Assembly: GCA_022545805.1 (NCBI GenBank)
Contig: JAKEIJ010000113.1
Location: 1 to 13,737 of the forward strand
DNA from: Nitrosotalea sp.
GTDB lineage: Archaea > Thermoproteota > Nitrososphaeria > Nitrososphaerales > Nitrosopumilaceae
Length of the DNA stretch: 13,737 nt
Direction of reading: 5' to 3'
In this document: positions 7,765 to 12,900 of the stretch, piece after piece
Layout: the number at the start of each line of letters is the position of its first letter
Numbering within the stretch: the stretch's first letter is position 1
Notes under the pieces: model-generated
Database searches by the model: none
What the model was told of the DNA's origin: nothing
What the model saw: only the letters and a program-made list of their open reading frames with translations
Translations under genes and position numbers: made by a program

Positions 7765-7791
7765 TTTTCTTGGTCTAGATGGATCTGAAAA
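7765..7791. promoter_or_regulatory. Imperfect dyad midway between the amt and P-II promoters
   Basis: TTTTC (7765-7769) and GAAAA (7787-7791) form an outer inverted repeat, with AGAT-GG-ATCT (7777-7786) nested off-centre between them. The element lies between the divergent TATA boxes (7748-7758 and 7805-7815), a natural place for a shared nitrogen-responsive regulator. The arms are short and A+T-rich, so chance is possible. Confidence 0.25.
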
Positions 7792-7804
7792 TTATTCCAT
7801 AAGA

Positions 7805-7815
7805 TTTTTTAATAT
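7805..7815 (+). promoter_or_regulatory. TATA box of the first P-II-like gene
   Basis: TTTTTTAATAT is centred about 27 bp upstream of the TTG start at 7837, consistent with a leaderless transcript. It is the mirror arrangement of the amt promoter. Confidence 0.55.
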
Positions 7816-7836
7816 GGGATTTCATTTCCTTGCATC

Positions 7837-8166
7837 TTGCTAAAGATTGAAGTAATACTCCCAGAGAATGAAATAAAATCAATTAGTGATGCACTAAAAA
7901 AAATTGACGTAGGTGGAATTACTGCGTACAAGGGATGGGGAAGAGGAAAAACAATTGCAAAAGAGATTCATGCGTCCAAGGGAACAGAGGTCTTTACTCC
8001 TGAATTTGGAGAACGATTTATAATAGAAATAGTAGTTGCCGACGAAAAGAAAAATGACATAATTGCAGCCATTAGAAAATCATCTAAATTCGGAAAAATA
8101 TTTGTCAGCACAATATCTGAGGCATATGATATCCAAACTCCAAAGAAAGATGAACAGGCAATCTGA
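7837..8166 (+). CDS. Divergent P-II (GlnB/GlnK-like) signalling protein, paralogue 1
   Basis: P-II proteins are small trimeric sensors that read ATP/ADP and 2-oxoglutarate and usually plug or release Amt. This 109-aa protein has the family fold: an N-terminal strand KIEVILP, a helix ending in DALKKIDVGGIT, the T-loop start GWGRGKT (33-39), strand FIIEIVV (61-67) and C-terminal GKIFV (86-90). Several canonical sites are altered. Tyr51 of the T-loop corresponds to Val52, the loop is about four residues longer, the GDGK ATP loop has lost two residues (KFGK), and the ATP-contacting Arg101/Arg103 positions are Asp98 and Gln100. The start is TTG at 7837, with a TATA box at leaderless spacing. It is divergent from amt and followed 42 bp later by a second copy, about 49% identical by hand count. 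An Amt-regulatory role is inferred from family and position. Confidence 0.85.
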   Translation: MLKIEVILPENEIKSISDALKKIDVGGITAYKGWGRGKTIAKEIHASKGTEVFTPEFGERFIIEIVVADEKKNDIIAAIRKSSKFGKIFVSTISEAYDIQTPKKDEQAI

Positions 8167-8172
8167 GTTTAG

Positions 8173-8182
8173 AAAATATTAT
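8173..8182 (+). promoter_or_regulatory. Probable TATA box of the second P-II-like gene
   Basis: AAAATATTAT lies about 31 bp upstream of the ATG at 8209 with no Shine-Dalgarno between, suggesting that the second paralogue has its own leaderless promoter. An alternative A+T box (AGTATA) lies at 8185-8190. Confidence 0.35.
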
Positions 8183-8208
8183 CTAGTATACCATGCGACA
8201 AGATTTAC

Positions 8209-8538
8209 ATGATTCGCATCGATGCAATTGTTCCACAAAATGATATTCGTGCTATTAGTGATGCACTAAAAAAAATCAATGTAGGAGGAATAACCATCAT
8301 GAAGGTACGTGGAAGGGGTAAAACAGTGGGGCCTGCACTTCATTCTGGAAAAGGTACAGAAACATTCATTCCTGAATTCACGGACAAGTTTATTGTAACT
8401 GTAATTGTTGAAGAAAAAGACGAGAACGAAGTGGTAAATATAATTCGTGGTCATACGAAAATAGGCAAAATTTTCATGTACAAACTTTCTCGTGCAGTAG
8501 ATATTGCTACTGGCGCAGAAAATGAAAAGGCCATTTAA
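8209..8538 (+). CDS. Divergent P-II (GlnB/GlnK-like) signalling protein, paralogue 2
   Basis: This second 109-aa P-II-like protein aligns without gaps to the upstream copy (about 53 of 109 residues identical by hand count). Shared landmarks are SDALKKI (17-23), GGIT (26-29), GRGKT (35-39), KGTE.F.PEF (48-57) and GKIF (86-89). As in its neighbour, the uridylylation Tyr51 is absent (Thr52), the GDGK loop is shortened to IGK, and the Arg101/Arg103 positions are Asp98 and Ala100. The stretches that differ most are the tip of the T-loop (40-47) and the surface helix (68-83), where the two copies would choose different partners. It lies 42 bp after copy 1 on the same strand, with a possible promoter of its own. 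Family membership is clear. The ligand and target are not readable from the sequence. Confidence 0.85.
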   Translation: MIRIDAIVPQNDIRAISDALKKINVGGITIMKVRGRGKTVGPALHSGKGTETFIPEFTDKFIVTVIVEEKDENEVVNIIRGHTKIGKIFMYKLSRAVDIATGAENEKAI

Positions 8539-8605
8539 ATTTCAGCTAACTCTATTACTTTTATTACATTTAGTTACTTGATTTGTCCGTAGTCTGGCGG
8601 AAACA

Positions 8606-8626
8606 TTCTAAAAGATACTCTTAGAA
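8606..8626. repeat. Inverted repeat upstream of the Cys-rich microprotein
   Basis: TTCTAA (8606-8611) and TTAGAA (8621-8626) are perfect arms around a 9-base loop. The repeat lies in the 124-bp space between the second P-II-like gene and the small Cys-rich reading frame. It could be a weak hairpin ending P-II transcription or an operator for the small gene. I see nothing else definable in 8539-8650. Confidence 0.25.
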
Positions 8627-8648
8627 GCAACATCACGCAAGTGTAAAT

Positions 8649-8653
8649 GGTGA
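8649..8653 (+). promoter_or_regulatory. Shine-Dalgarno deciding the TTG start of the microprotein
   Basis: GGTGA lies nine bases before TTG 8663. An in-frame TGA at 8651-8653 excludes any start further upstream, so this site and the TTG define the small gene. Confidence 0.4.
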
Positions 8654-8662
8654 ATATATGAA

Positions 8663-8767
8663 TTGAAACAAAGATTTTGTACTTGTACATGCGGATGCAC
8701 CAGAAACATAGCTAGTGCGTATTACAGTAAGTGTATCTTCTGCACACTAAATGATCATAAAAAATAA
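8663..8767 (+). CDS. Cys-rich microprotein, 34 aa, putative zinc-binding
   Basis: This reading frame is too short for most gene callers. From TTG at 8663 it encodes 34 residues with six cysteines in the order CxCxCxC-x11-CxxC (C6, C8, C10, C12, C24, C27), and His32 near a Lys-rich end (DHKK). The CTCTCGC knot followed by a CxxC 11 residues later looks like a minimal zinc ribbon or metal-binding knuckle. GGTGA at 8649-8653 is a good Shine-Dalgarno at normal spacing, and an in-frame TGA just upstream limits the start. It ends 12 bp before the convergent PEFG-CTERM gene and lies 124 bp after the second P-II-like gene. The Cys pattern is unlikely in random A+T-rich DNA, but there is no homology evidence here. 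A role in metal handling or nucleic-acid binding is only a guess. Confidence 0.55.
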   Translation: MKQRFCTCTCGCTRNIASAYYSKCIFCTLNDHKK

Positions 8768-8779
8768 TTTTTCGTAATT

Positions 8780-9295
8780 TTATATCTTAAAGGTTGGTCG
8801 CATCTTTGCAAATGTGACTATGATTGTAATTGATATTGCAAATATTGAAACAGATAATGGACCAAATTCTGGAATCGCGGGGATTGTACTATTTGTATGA
8901 TTTTGTACTGGCGTAGAGCCTAATGTGAACTCAAATGTGGTTTTGGCAGTTTTATCTGGTCCGCCATATGTTACATCTATCTCGTAAACACCTGCACTCT
9001 TCCAAGTACTTCCTCCTGCCACTGCCTGAGCAGAATATGTTCCGTCTGTACCGGGACTGGTTTGTGTAATGTATGCTGGGTTATGTGAACTGTCCATGAT
9101 TATTACTGATATGGGCACGTGAAGCTGGTCTGCTACCTTGCCTGATATGTTGATCGTATCGCCATCTGCGTATGATGTTTTATCCGTTGATACTGTAATG
9201 GCAGTTTGTGCAGATGCAGTCAAAAATGAAACCGTCAAAAGTGTAATTGCCAAAATGAATATTATTGAATTTAATGTCAATACGATTATCTTCAT
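8780..9295 (-). CDS. Exported Ig-like protein with PEFG-CTERM sorting signal
   Basis: This is a 171-aa secreted, probably surface-anchored, protein. Residues 1-29 form a signal peptide with a long hydrophobic core and a cleavage-like ASA|Q. The mature part (30-125) resembles a single beta-sandwich domain of the kind found in archaeal surface proteins, with the motif TDKTSYADGDTINISGKV (37-54) at its start. A Thr/Ser/Pro linker with sequons NHT and NST (132-137) leads to PEFG (142-145), a hydrophobic helix (147-163) and a short basic tail KMRPTFKI. PEFG-CTERM is the thaumarchaeal sorting signal thought to be cut by a dedicated archaeosortase, which then anchors the protein. The ligand is unknown. 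Its stop faces the Cys-rich microprotein's stop. The gene is strong evidence for the lineage. Confidence 0.88.
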   Translation of the reverse strand: MKIIVLTLNSIIFILAITLLTVSFLTASAQTAITVSTDKTSYADGDTINISGKVADQLHVPISVIIMDSSHNPAYITQTSPGTDGTYSAQAVAGGSTWKSAGVYEIDVTYGGPDKTAKTTFEFTLGSTPVQNHTNSTIPAIPEFGPLSVSIFAISITIIVTFAKMRPTFKI

Positions 9296-9398
9296 TATTT
9301 GATATTTAAGATTTCATTCTTTTTGATACTCATTACAATGGTTTGCGTCTTTTTAGATCTACCAAACTCGTGATAAAACATGTTTGTTCATTTGATTA

Positions 9399-9420
9399 GT
9401 AGACTACATTCTGTGTAGAC
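9399..9420. repeat. GTAGAC direct repeat upstream of the 118-aa gene
   Basis: GTAGAC occurs at 9399-9404 and again at 9415-9420, 16 bp apart. The first copy is part of GTAG-A-CTAC. They lie upstream of the TATA-like TAAAATAG (9431-9438) of the 118-aa gene, where an activator could bind. They sit in the 164-bp divergent space (9296-9459), which otherwise holds only A+T-rich promoter-like sequence. Confidence 0.25.
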
Positions 9421-9448
9421 AGAGTCATCTTAAAATAGAATATTATTT

Positions 9449-9454
9449 GGAGGA
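9449..9454 (+). promoter_or_regulatory. Shine-Dalgarno of the 118-aa gene
   Basis: GGAGGA lies five bases before the ATG at 9460. This argues for a short leader, so the TATA box probably lies upstream of TAAAATAG (9431-9438), for example TGATAAAACA at 9371-9380. Confidence 0.5.
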
Positions 9455-9459
9455 CTAGT

Positions 9460-9816
9460 ATGCAGGGATCAAATGCACTTGACAATTATGATACAAAAAA
9501 AGCAGAAAAATCACTAAAGATGCTATTTTCTGATAAGAGCAACGAATTTCGAGAACTAGCACATGGTATTGGGTACCCTACCTCAAATAGTGGTTGGGAA
9601 CATATTATTTTGAATTTTTGTCTTGATTTTGATGATTGTTTCAAGGCATGGTCAAGCAAAGATGTTAGTGCTGATCATATGCAGGTACACAAATGCAATA
9701 CCATGATGAGGCAAATTGGTGTTGGCAAATCCAACATGACTGAAGTTACACATCTTGAAAACATTGCATACCGAATTGCAGAAGATTTCAAAGCGATTTA
9801 CAAGAGAATAGAATGA
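9460..9816 (+). CDS. Unknown helical protein, 118 aa
   Basis: I do not recognise this protein. It looks soluble and nearly all helical, with no signal peptide or membrane helix. Several residues could bind metal or be catalytic: HGIGYP (35-40), GWEHIILNFCLDFDDCF (45-61), HMQVHKC (73-79) and THLENIAYRIAEDF (97-110). There are five His and three Cys in all. A strong Shine-Dalgarno (GGAGGA) and ordinary codon use make it a likely real gene. It is divergent from the PEFG-CTERM gene and converges with the SDR gene, so it is probably transcribed alone. Confidence 0.75.
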   Translation: MQGSNALDNYDTKKAEKSLKMLFSDKSNEFRELAHGIGYPTSNSGWEHIILNFCLDFDDCFKAWSSKDVSADHMQVHKCNTMMRQIGVGKSNMTEVTHLENIAYRIAEDFKAIYKRIE

Positions 9817-9819
9817 TTC

Positions 9820-9854
9820 TCGGTAAAACACCGGAAAAATATCAGCTGATATTT
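9820..9854. terminator. Candidate bidirectional terminator with an 18-bp perfect palindrome
   Basis: The 55-bp gap between the convergent 118-aa and SDR genes holds two dyads. The first is CGGT-AAAAC-ACCG (9821-9833), extendable by one G-U pair. The second is AAATATCAGCTGATATTT (9837-9854), an uninterrupted 18-bp palindrome. On the minus strand the palindrome runs directly into T5, which would end SDR transcription. On the plus strand it follows the 118-aa stop codon. Archaeal termination depends mainly on T-tracts, so the palindrome may have another role, such as a protein-binding site. Confidence 0.4.
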
Positions 9855-9870
9855 CTTAAAATGTTAAAGT

Positions 9871-10638
9871 TTATCCTTCCGAGGCAGATTTTCCACCATC
9901 TACATTAAGAATTATGCCTGAAATCCATTTTGCGTCATCTGATGCAAGATATACTGCAGCATTTGCCACGTCTTCTGGTTGACCTATTCTGTTCAATGGT
10001 TGTCTGTCTTCTAGAATTTTTCTTGCTTCTGGATAGTCAAGATATGATTTTATCATTCCAGCATTGACAATTCCTGGGTTGATACAGTTACAACGGATAT
10101 TTTTTCTTGCATATTCTACTGCTAGTCCCTTTGTGAACATGTTTATCGCAGCTTTTGTTGTACAGTATGCGGTCAAGTGAACTTTGGGTATTGCTCTCTC
10201 GGCTGAAATTGATCCTATGTTTATTATGTTCCCACCGTTTTCGTTCTCAAGCATTTTGATTATTGCTAATTTTGTTATCCTAAATGTGCCAAACAAATTG
10301 ATGTCTATTAGAGAGTTCAAATCTTTGTCCTGCATCTCGTGAAAATGTATTGGATCAGTAATTGTTCCTGCATTATTTACTAGAATGTCAATTCTTCCAT
10401 AATGATCAACTATCTGATTTACAGTTTGAATAACTTGGGCTTCATTTGTAAGGTCGCATGCAATTGCAACTGTCTTTGCAGCATAATCTGGAATTGATTT
10501 TCTTACCTGTTCTAGTTTATTCATATGTCTTCCAAGTAAGACCACCTTTGCTCCCTCTGATACAAATTTTTTGGATATCTCTAATCCGATATCACTTGAG
10601 GCCCCTGTAACGACTGCTATCCTGTCTTTTAATCGCAC
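9871..10638 (-). CDS. Short-chain dehydrogenase/reductase (SDR), FabG-like, GTG start
   Basis: This is a classical SDR oxidoreductase, 255 aa and cytoplasmic. The Rossmann motif is TGASSDIG (11-18), with Asp replacing the usual middle Gly of TGxxxGIG. CDL (61-63) holds the adenine-ring Asp, NNAG is at 88-91, Asn114 lies in the DINLFG segment, and the catalytic Ser143-Tyr158-Lys162 set is complete (YCTTK). PG at 188-189 and NVDGG near the end are standard. Arg37 after the second strand suggests NADP(H). The start is GTG at 10638, since the nearby ATG at 10640 is out of frame and soon stops. A TATA-like CATATAGTATA lies about 25 bp upstream. It follows the ornithine cyclodeaminase gene by 56 bp. 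The substrate cannot be told: FabG-type 3-oxoacyl reductase and sugar/alcohol dehydrogenase are both possible. Confidence 0.9.
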   Translation of the reverse strand: MRLKDRIAVVTGASSDIGLEISKKFVSEGAKVVLLGRHMNKLEQVRKSIPDYAAKTVAIACDLTNEAQVIQTVNQIVDHYGRIDILVNNAGTITDPIHFHEMQDKDLNSLIDINLFGTFRITKLAIIKMLENENGGNIINIGSISAERAIPKVHLTAYCTTKAAINMFTKGLAVEYARKNIRCNCINPGIVNAGMIKSYLDYPEARKILEDRQPLNRIGQPEDVANAAVYLASDDAKWISGIILNVDGGKSASEG

Positions 10639-10659
10639 ATAGGGTATTCGTGATTATAC

Positions 10660-10689
10660 TATATGAATAATAACTGTGAATTTCATATA
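10660..10689. promoter_or_regulatory. 30-bp dyad overlapping the SDR promoter
   Basis: TATATGAA (10660-10667) and TTCATATA (10682-10689) are perfect 8-bp arms around 14 bases. The left arm coincides with the probable TATA box of the minus-strand SDR gene, and the right arm lies five bases from the stop codon of the ornithine cyclodeaminase gene. This fits an operator for a dimeric repressor of the SDR. The alternative is a 3' hairpin of the upstream gene. Confidence 0.35.
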
Positions 10690-10694
10690 CTGGT

Positions 10695-11927
10695 TTATTT
10701 TTTAGCCAGTTTCTGAATCTCTTGCGTTACTAGTGGCAAAAATGCCCCTACATCAGTCACTATTCCTAGTGCTTGCCAAGTTCCTCTATCCATGAGTTTT
10801 GTTACGGTTGGCTGGCTGATATCTACTACAATTACTTTGACATCAGCTGGCAGCATGTTGCCAGTTGCAATAGAGTGAAGCATTGTTGAAACCATGATGA
10901 CAAGTTTTGCATCCTTGACAATCTCTTTGTATTTTCTTTGTGCAACTGTCATGTCGGTAATTACATCTGGCAGTGGGCCGTCATCTCGAAGAGAGCCTGC
11001 TAGAATAAACGGTACCTTGTTTTTTACACACTCGTACATTATGCCTTTTTTCAATACTTTCTTTTCAACCATCTTAGGAATTGAGCCAGCTTTGAAGACT
11101 GAATTTATTGCTTGCATGTGATTTCTGTGTCCTCTTACTGCGAGTGTACCGTCTTGTACATTCATTCCGAGTGATGTACCAAGAGTTGAATATTCAATAT
11201 CGTGAACAGCAAGAGCATTCCCTGCAAGGACTGCATTGATAAATCCAAGTCTTATCAGTAATGAAATTGAATCAGATGCTCCAGTGTGAACTATTGCAGG
11301 TCCACCAACTAGAACAATTTTTCCACCTGATTTTTTTATCCTGTAGATGTCTTCTGCAACTTTTCTAGCGATATGCTGTGTTGGTCTCTCACTTGAACTT
11401 CCACTGCTCATGAATTGGAATAGGTTGACTCCCTCTCTTGGTCTCTCAGGTGGAGTTACACGTATTCCCTTTTCTCCTACAATTATCTTGTCCCCTTTTT
11501 TGATGTCTCGAATTGGAGTGCAAAATGCACGGCTGTCTTTTAATGTGATGCATTTATCCATCATCATGTTTTCTACTCGAATCCATTTTCCTTTGTAGAA
11601 AATTTCGGTGTGATTGTTTGTAGTACTGTAAAAATCATCTGGCATTACCATGTCTTTTTGAGCTTGTTTTAGTGAGATCTCTTGCTGGATCTTCGATGTG
11701 GCTCCCTCTCGATATACTGCTTCTAAAATTTTATCAAGGTGTTCTTGTGAATGGCCCTGAATTGCAAGTTTTGCATGGCTCTCATCTTTTTTGTGTTTTC
11801 CAACCTTGAATTCTTGAACTTGAAATTCTCCTTTTAAATCCATTATGACGTCAAAAATCTTGGTCAGTATCATGGAATCAATAAGGTGACCACGAACCTC
11901 TATGTCATGGGAAAACTTCTTTGCCAT
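10695..11927 (-). CDS. Ornithine cyclodeaminase, archaeal TIGR00300 (LOR/SDH-domain) type
   Basis: The 410-aa protein belongs to the archaeal TIGR00300 family, whose methanogen members and the related C-terminal part of cyanobacterial AgrE/ArgZ convert ornithine to proline and ammonia with bound NAD. The N-terminal LOR/SDH-type domain (1-120) begins FSHDIEVRGHLIDSMILTKI and has two conserved features, an FQVQEFKVGK strand and an EGA turn. A central linking part carries VTPPERPREGVNLFQFMSS. The C-terminal Rossmann-like part contains LVGGPAIVHTG (206-216), AGNALAVHDIEYSTLGTSLG (235-254), GSLRDDGPLPDVITD (311-325) and STMLHSIATGNMLP (347-360). It is unrelated to the mu-crystallin type of ornithine cyclodeaminase. 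The start is ATG 11927, with a TATA-like TTAAATTA 28 bp upstream. It lies 50 bp downstream of the 115-aa gene on the same strand. The enzyme activity is inferred from the family. Confidence 0.85.
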   Translation of the reverse strand: MAKKFSHDIEVRGHLIDSMILTKIFDVIMDLKGEFQVQEFKVGKHKKDESHAKLAIQGHSQEHLDKILEAVYREGATSKIQQEISLKQAQKDMVMPDDFYSTTNNHTEIFYKGKWIRVENMMMDKCITLKDSRAFCTPIRDIKKGDKIIVGEKGIRVTPPERPREGVNLFQFMSSGSSSERPTQHIARKVAEDIYRIKKSGGKIVLVGGPAIVHTGASDSISLLIRLGFINAVLAGNALAVHDIEYSTLGTSLGMNVQDGTLAVRGHRNHMQAINSVFKAGSIPKMVEKKVLKKGIMYECVKNKVPFILAGSLRDDGPLPDVITDMTVAQRKYKEIVKDAKLVIMVSTMLHSIATGNMLPADVKVIVVDISQPTVTKLMDRGTWQALGIVTDVGAFLPLVTQEIQKLAKK

Positions 11928-11949
11928 TTCCTGAATTGAGTGGATTGTA

Positions 11950-11960
11950 CTAATTTAATC
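11950..11960 (-). promoter_or_regulatory. TATA box of the ornithine cyclodeaminase gene
   Basis: On the minus strand GATTAAATTAG is centred about 28 bp before ATG 11927, so this gene probably has its own promoter rather than relying only on read-through. Confidence 0.4.
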
Positions 11961-11961
11961 T

Positions 11962-11980
11962 TGATGTTAATCTGACATCA
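11962..11980. repeat. Inverted repeat overlapping the stop codon of the 115-aa gene
   Basis: TGATGT (11962-11967) and ACATCA (11975-11980) are perfect arms around a 7-base loop. They include the TGA stop of the minus-strand 115-aa gene and lie just upstream of the next gene's TATA box. It is a possible hairpin or operator. Confidence 0.25.
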
Positions 11981-12325
11981 TACAGGGAGGACCACATCGC
12001 CACTGTGTTCTGTCATGTTATCTTTTTTTAGTCTTGTAATTATGGCATCTTTGCGTTCTACATCAAGGCCTCTGACAAGGGCTTTTGAAATTCCGTTTTT
12101 ATCACAAATTACAATCATGTATCCTGCGGAATCTGACAAAACATATCCTCCTGCGTCATCCAAAACCGCATAGAAGTTTTCTTGGCCTACTGGTTCCCAT
12201 ACATTTGATTTGTTGTCGCGTAGAGCAAGTGCCGGCATTGCTTGATCATTGCATAAAGTATTGAGATATTCACGGGCTTCTTTGACTCGTTTTTCACCAA
12301 TCTTAAGTGCCACAAAATATTGCAT
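11978..12325 (-). CDS. Unknown protein, 115 aa, mixed alpha/beta
   Basis: I do not recognise this family. It starts MQYFVALKIGEKRVKEAREYLNTL, a strand followed by an amphipathic helix. The middle looks like a small beta sheet (WEPVGQENFYAVLDDAGGYVLSD is the 43-65 segment), followed by GYMIVICDKNGISKALVRGLD (68-88) and a polar C-terminus. There is no signal peptide or membrane helix. The alternating strands could be a ferredoxin-like or PAS-like small domain, but that is only an impression. It follows the HD-domain gene by 20 bp on the same strand without an obvious separate promoter, so the two are probably one transcript and may share a pathway. Confidence 0.72.
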   Translation of the reverse strand: MQYFVALKIGEKRVKEAREYLNTLCNDQAMPALALRDNKSNVWEPVGQENFYAVLDDAGGYVLSDSAGYMIVICDKNGISKALVRGLDVERKDAIITRLKKDNMTEHSGDVVLPV

Positions 12326-12345
12326 GATTAAAAAACTAATTCTTG

Positions 12346-12876
12346 TTATTTATACGATAGTGTTCCAAGTATATCTAACAATTCTTTTGACTTGATCTCT
12401 TTTTTTGCTGAATCTATGAACATGCCAAGTTTTTCATTTGAAAAACCTTCTGATGAATATTTTACTGCTTGAATCGCCATTTCGAACTTGTCAATGTCAT
12501 GTAGTAATACAGATTCCTTTGTGTTTGCTTGTATGAATTCATTCCATATCTCAGAATATTTTATTGCGATATCTTCTGGTAGTTTTGCAAAAATTTCTTT
12601 TATTGCTTCATCTTCAGCTGTTTTCTTATTCTCTTTAGAAATTTCTTCTGGCATAAAATCTCCAGTCAAAGATTCTGCCAAATCATGAAGAAGTGCCATC
12701 TTGAGAATTTTTTCGGTATCTAGGTTGTGTACATCTGAGAAAACCATTGACATAAGTGCAGTTCCATACGTATGATCTGCCACCGATTCAGGACGTTCTA
12801 TGCCTATCTTGTTCTTCCAACCCATACGTGGTACTTTTTTTAGCTCTGTTGCAAGATAGAAAAAGTCAAACAGCAT
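12346..12876 (-). CDS. HD-domain phosphohydrolase (HDDC2/YfbR-like, probable 5'-deoxynucleotidase)
   Basis: The 176-aa protein has the metal-binding HD signature: His35 in ESVADHTYGTA, the HD pair His64-Asp65 in ALLHDLAES with Glu68, and the distal Asp in LLHDIDKFEMA (Asp127 or Asp129). The N-terminus FFYLATELKKVPRMGW matches the YfbR/HDDC2 branch, where a conserved Arg-x-x-Trp (Arg17, Trp20) contacts the nucleotide. Relatives remove 5'-phosphate from deoxynucleoside monophosphates with a divalent metal. The length is close to the usual 190-200. The ATG at 12876 gives a full family N-terminus. A TATA-like GATTAAAAC (minus strand) is about 29 bp upstream. It is divergent from the adenosyltransferase gene and leads the 115-aa unknown gene. 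The exact substrate is inferred. Confidence 0.87.
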   Translation of the reverse strand: MLFDFFYLATELKKVPRMGWKNKIGIERPESVADHTYGTALMSMVFSDVHNLDTEKILKMALLHDLAESLTGDFMPEEISKENKKTAEDEAIKEIFAKLPEDIAIKYSEIWNEFIQANTKESVLLHDIDKFEMAIQAVKYSSEGFSNEKLGMFIDSAKKEIKSKELLDILGTLSYK

Positions 12877-12900
12877 TTGTATGTCTTATTCTGCTCTGCC

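Noticed and set aside
7879..8281. Near-identical DNA stretch (about 22 bp around ATTAGTGATGCACTAAAA) in both P-II-like genes, considered as a recombination repeat
   Set aside because: It encodes the same conserved helix (SDALKKI) in both paralogues and is explained by gene duplication.
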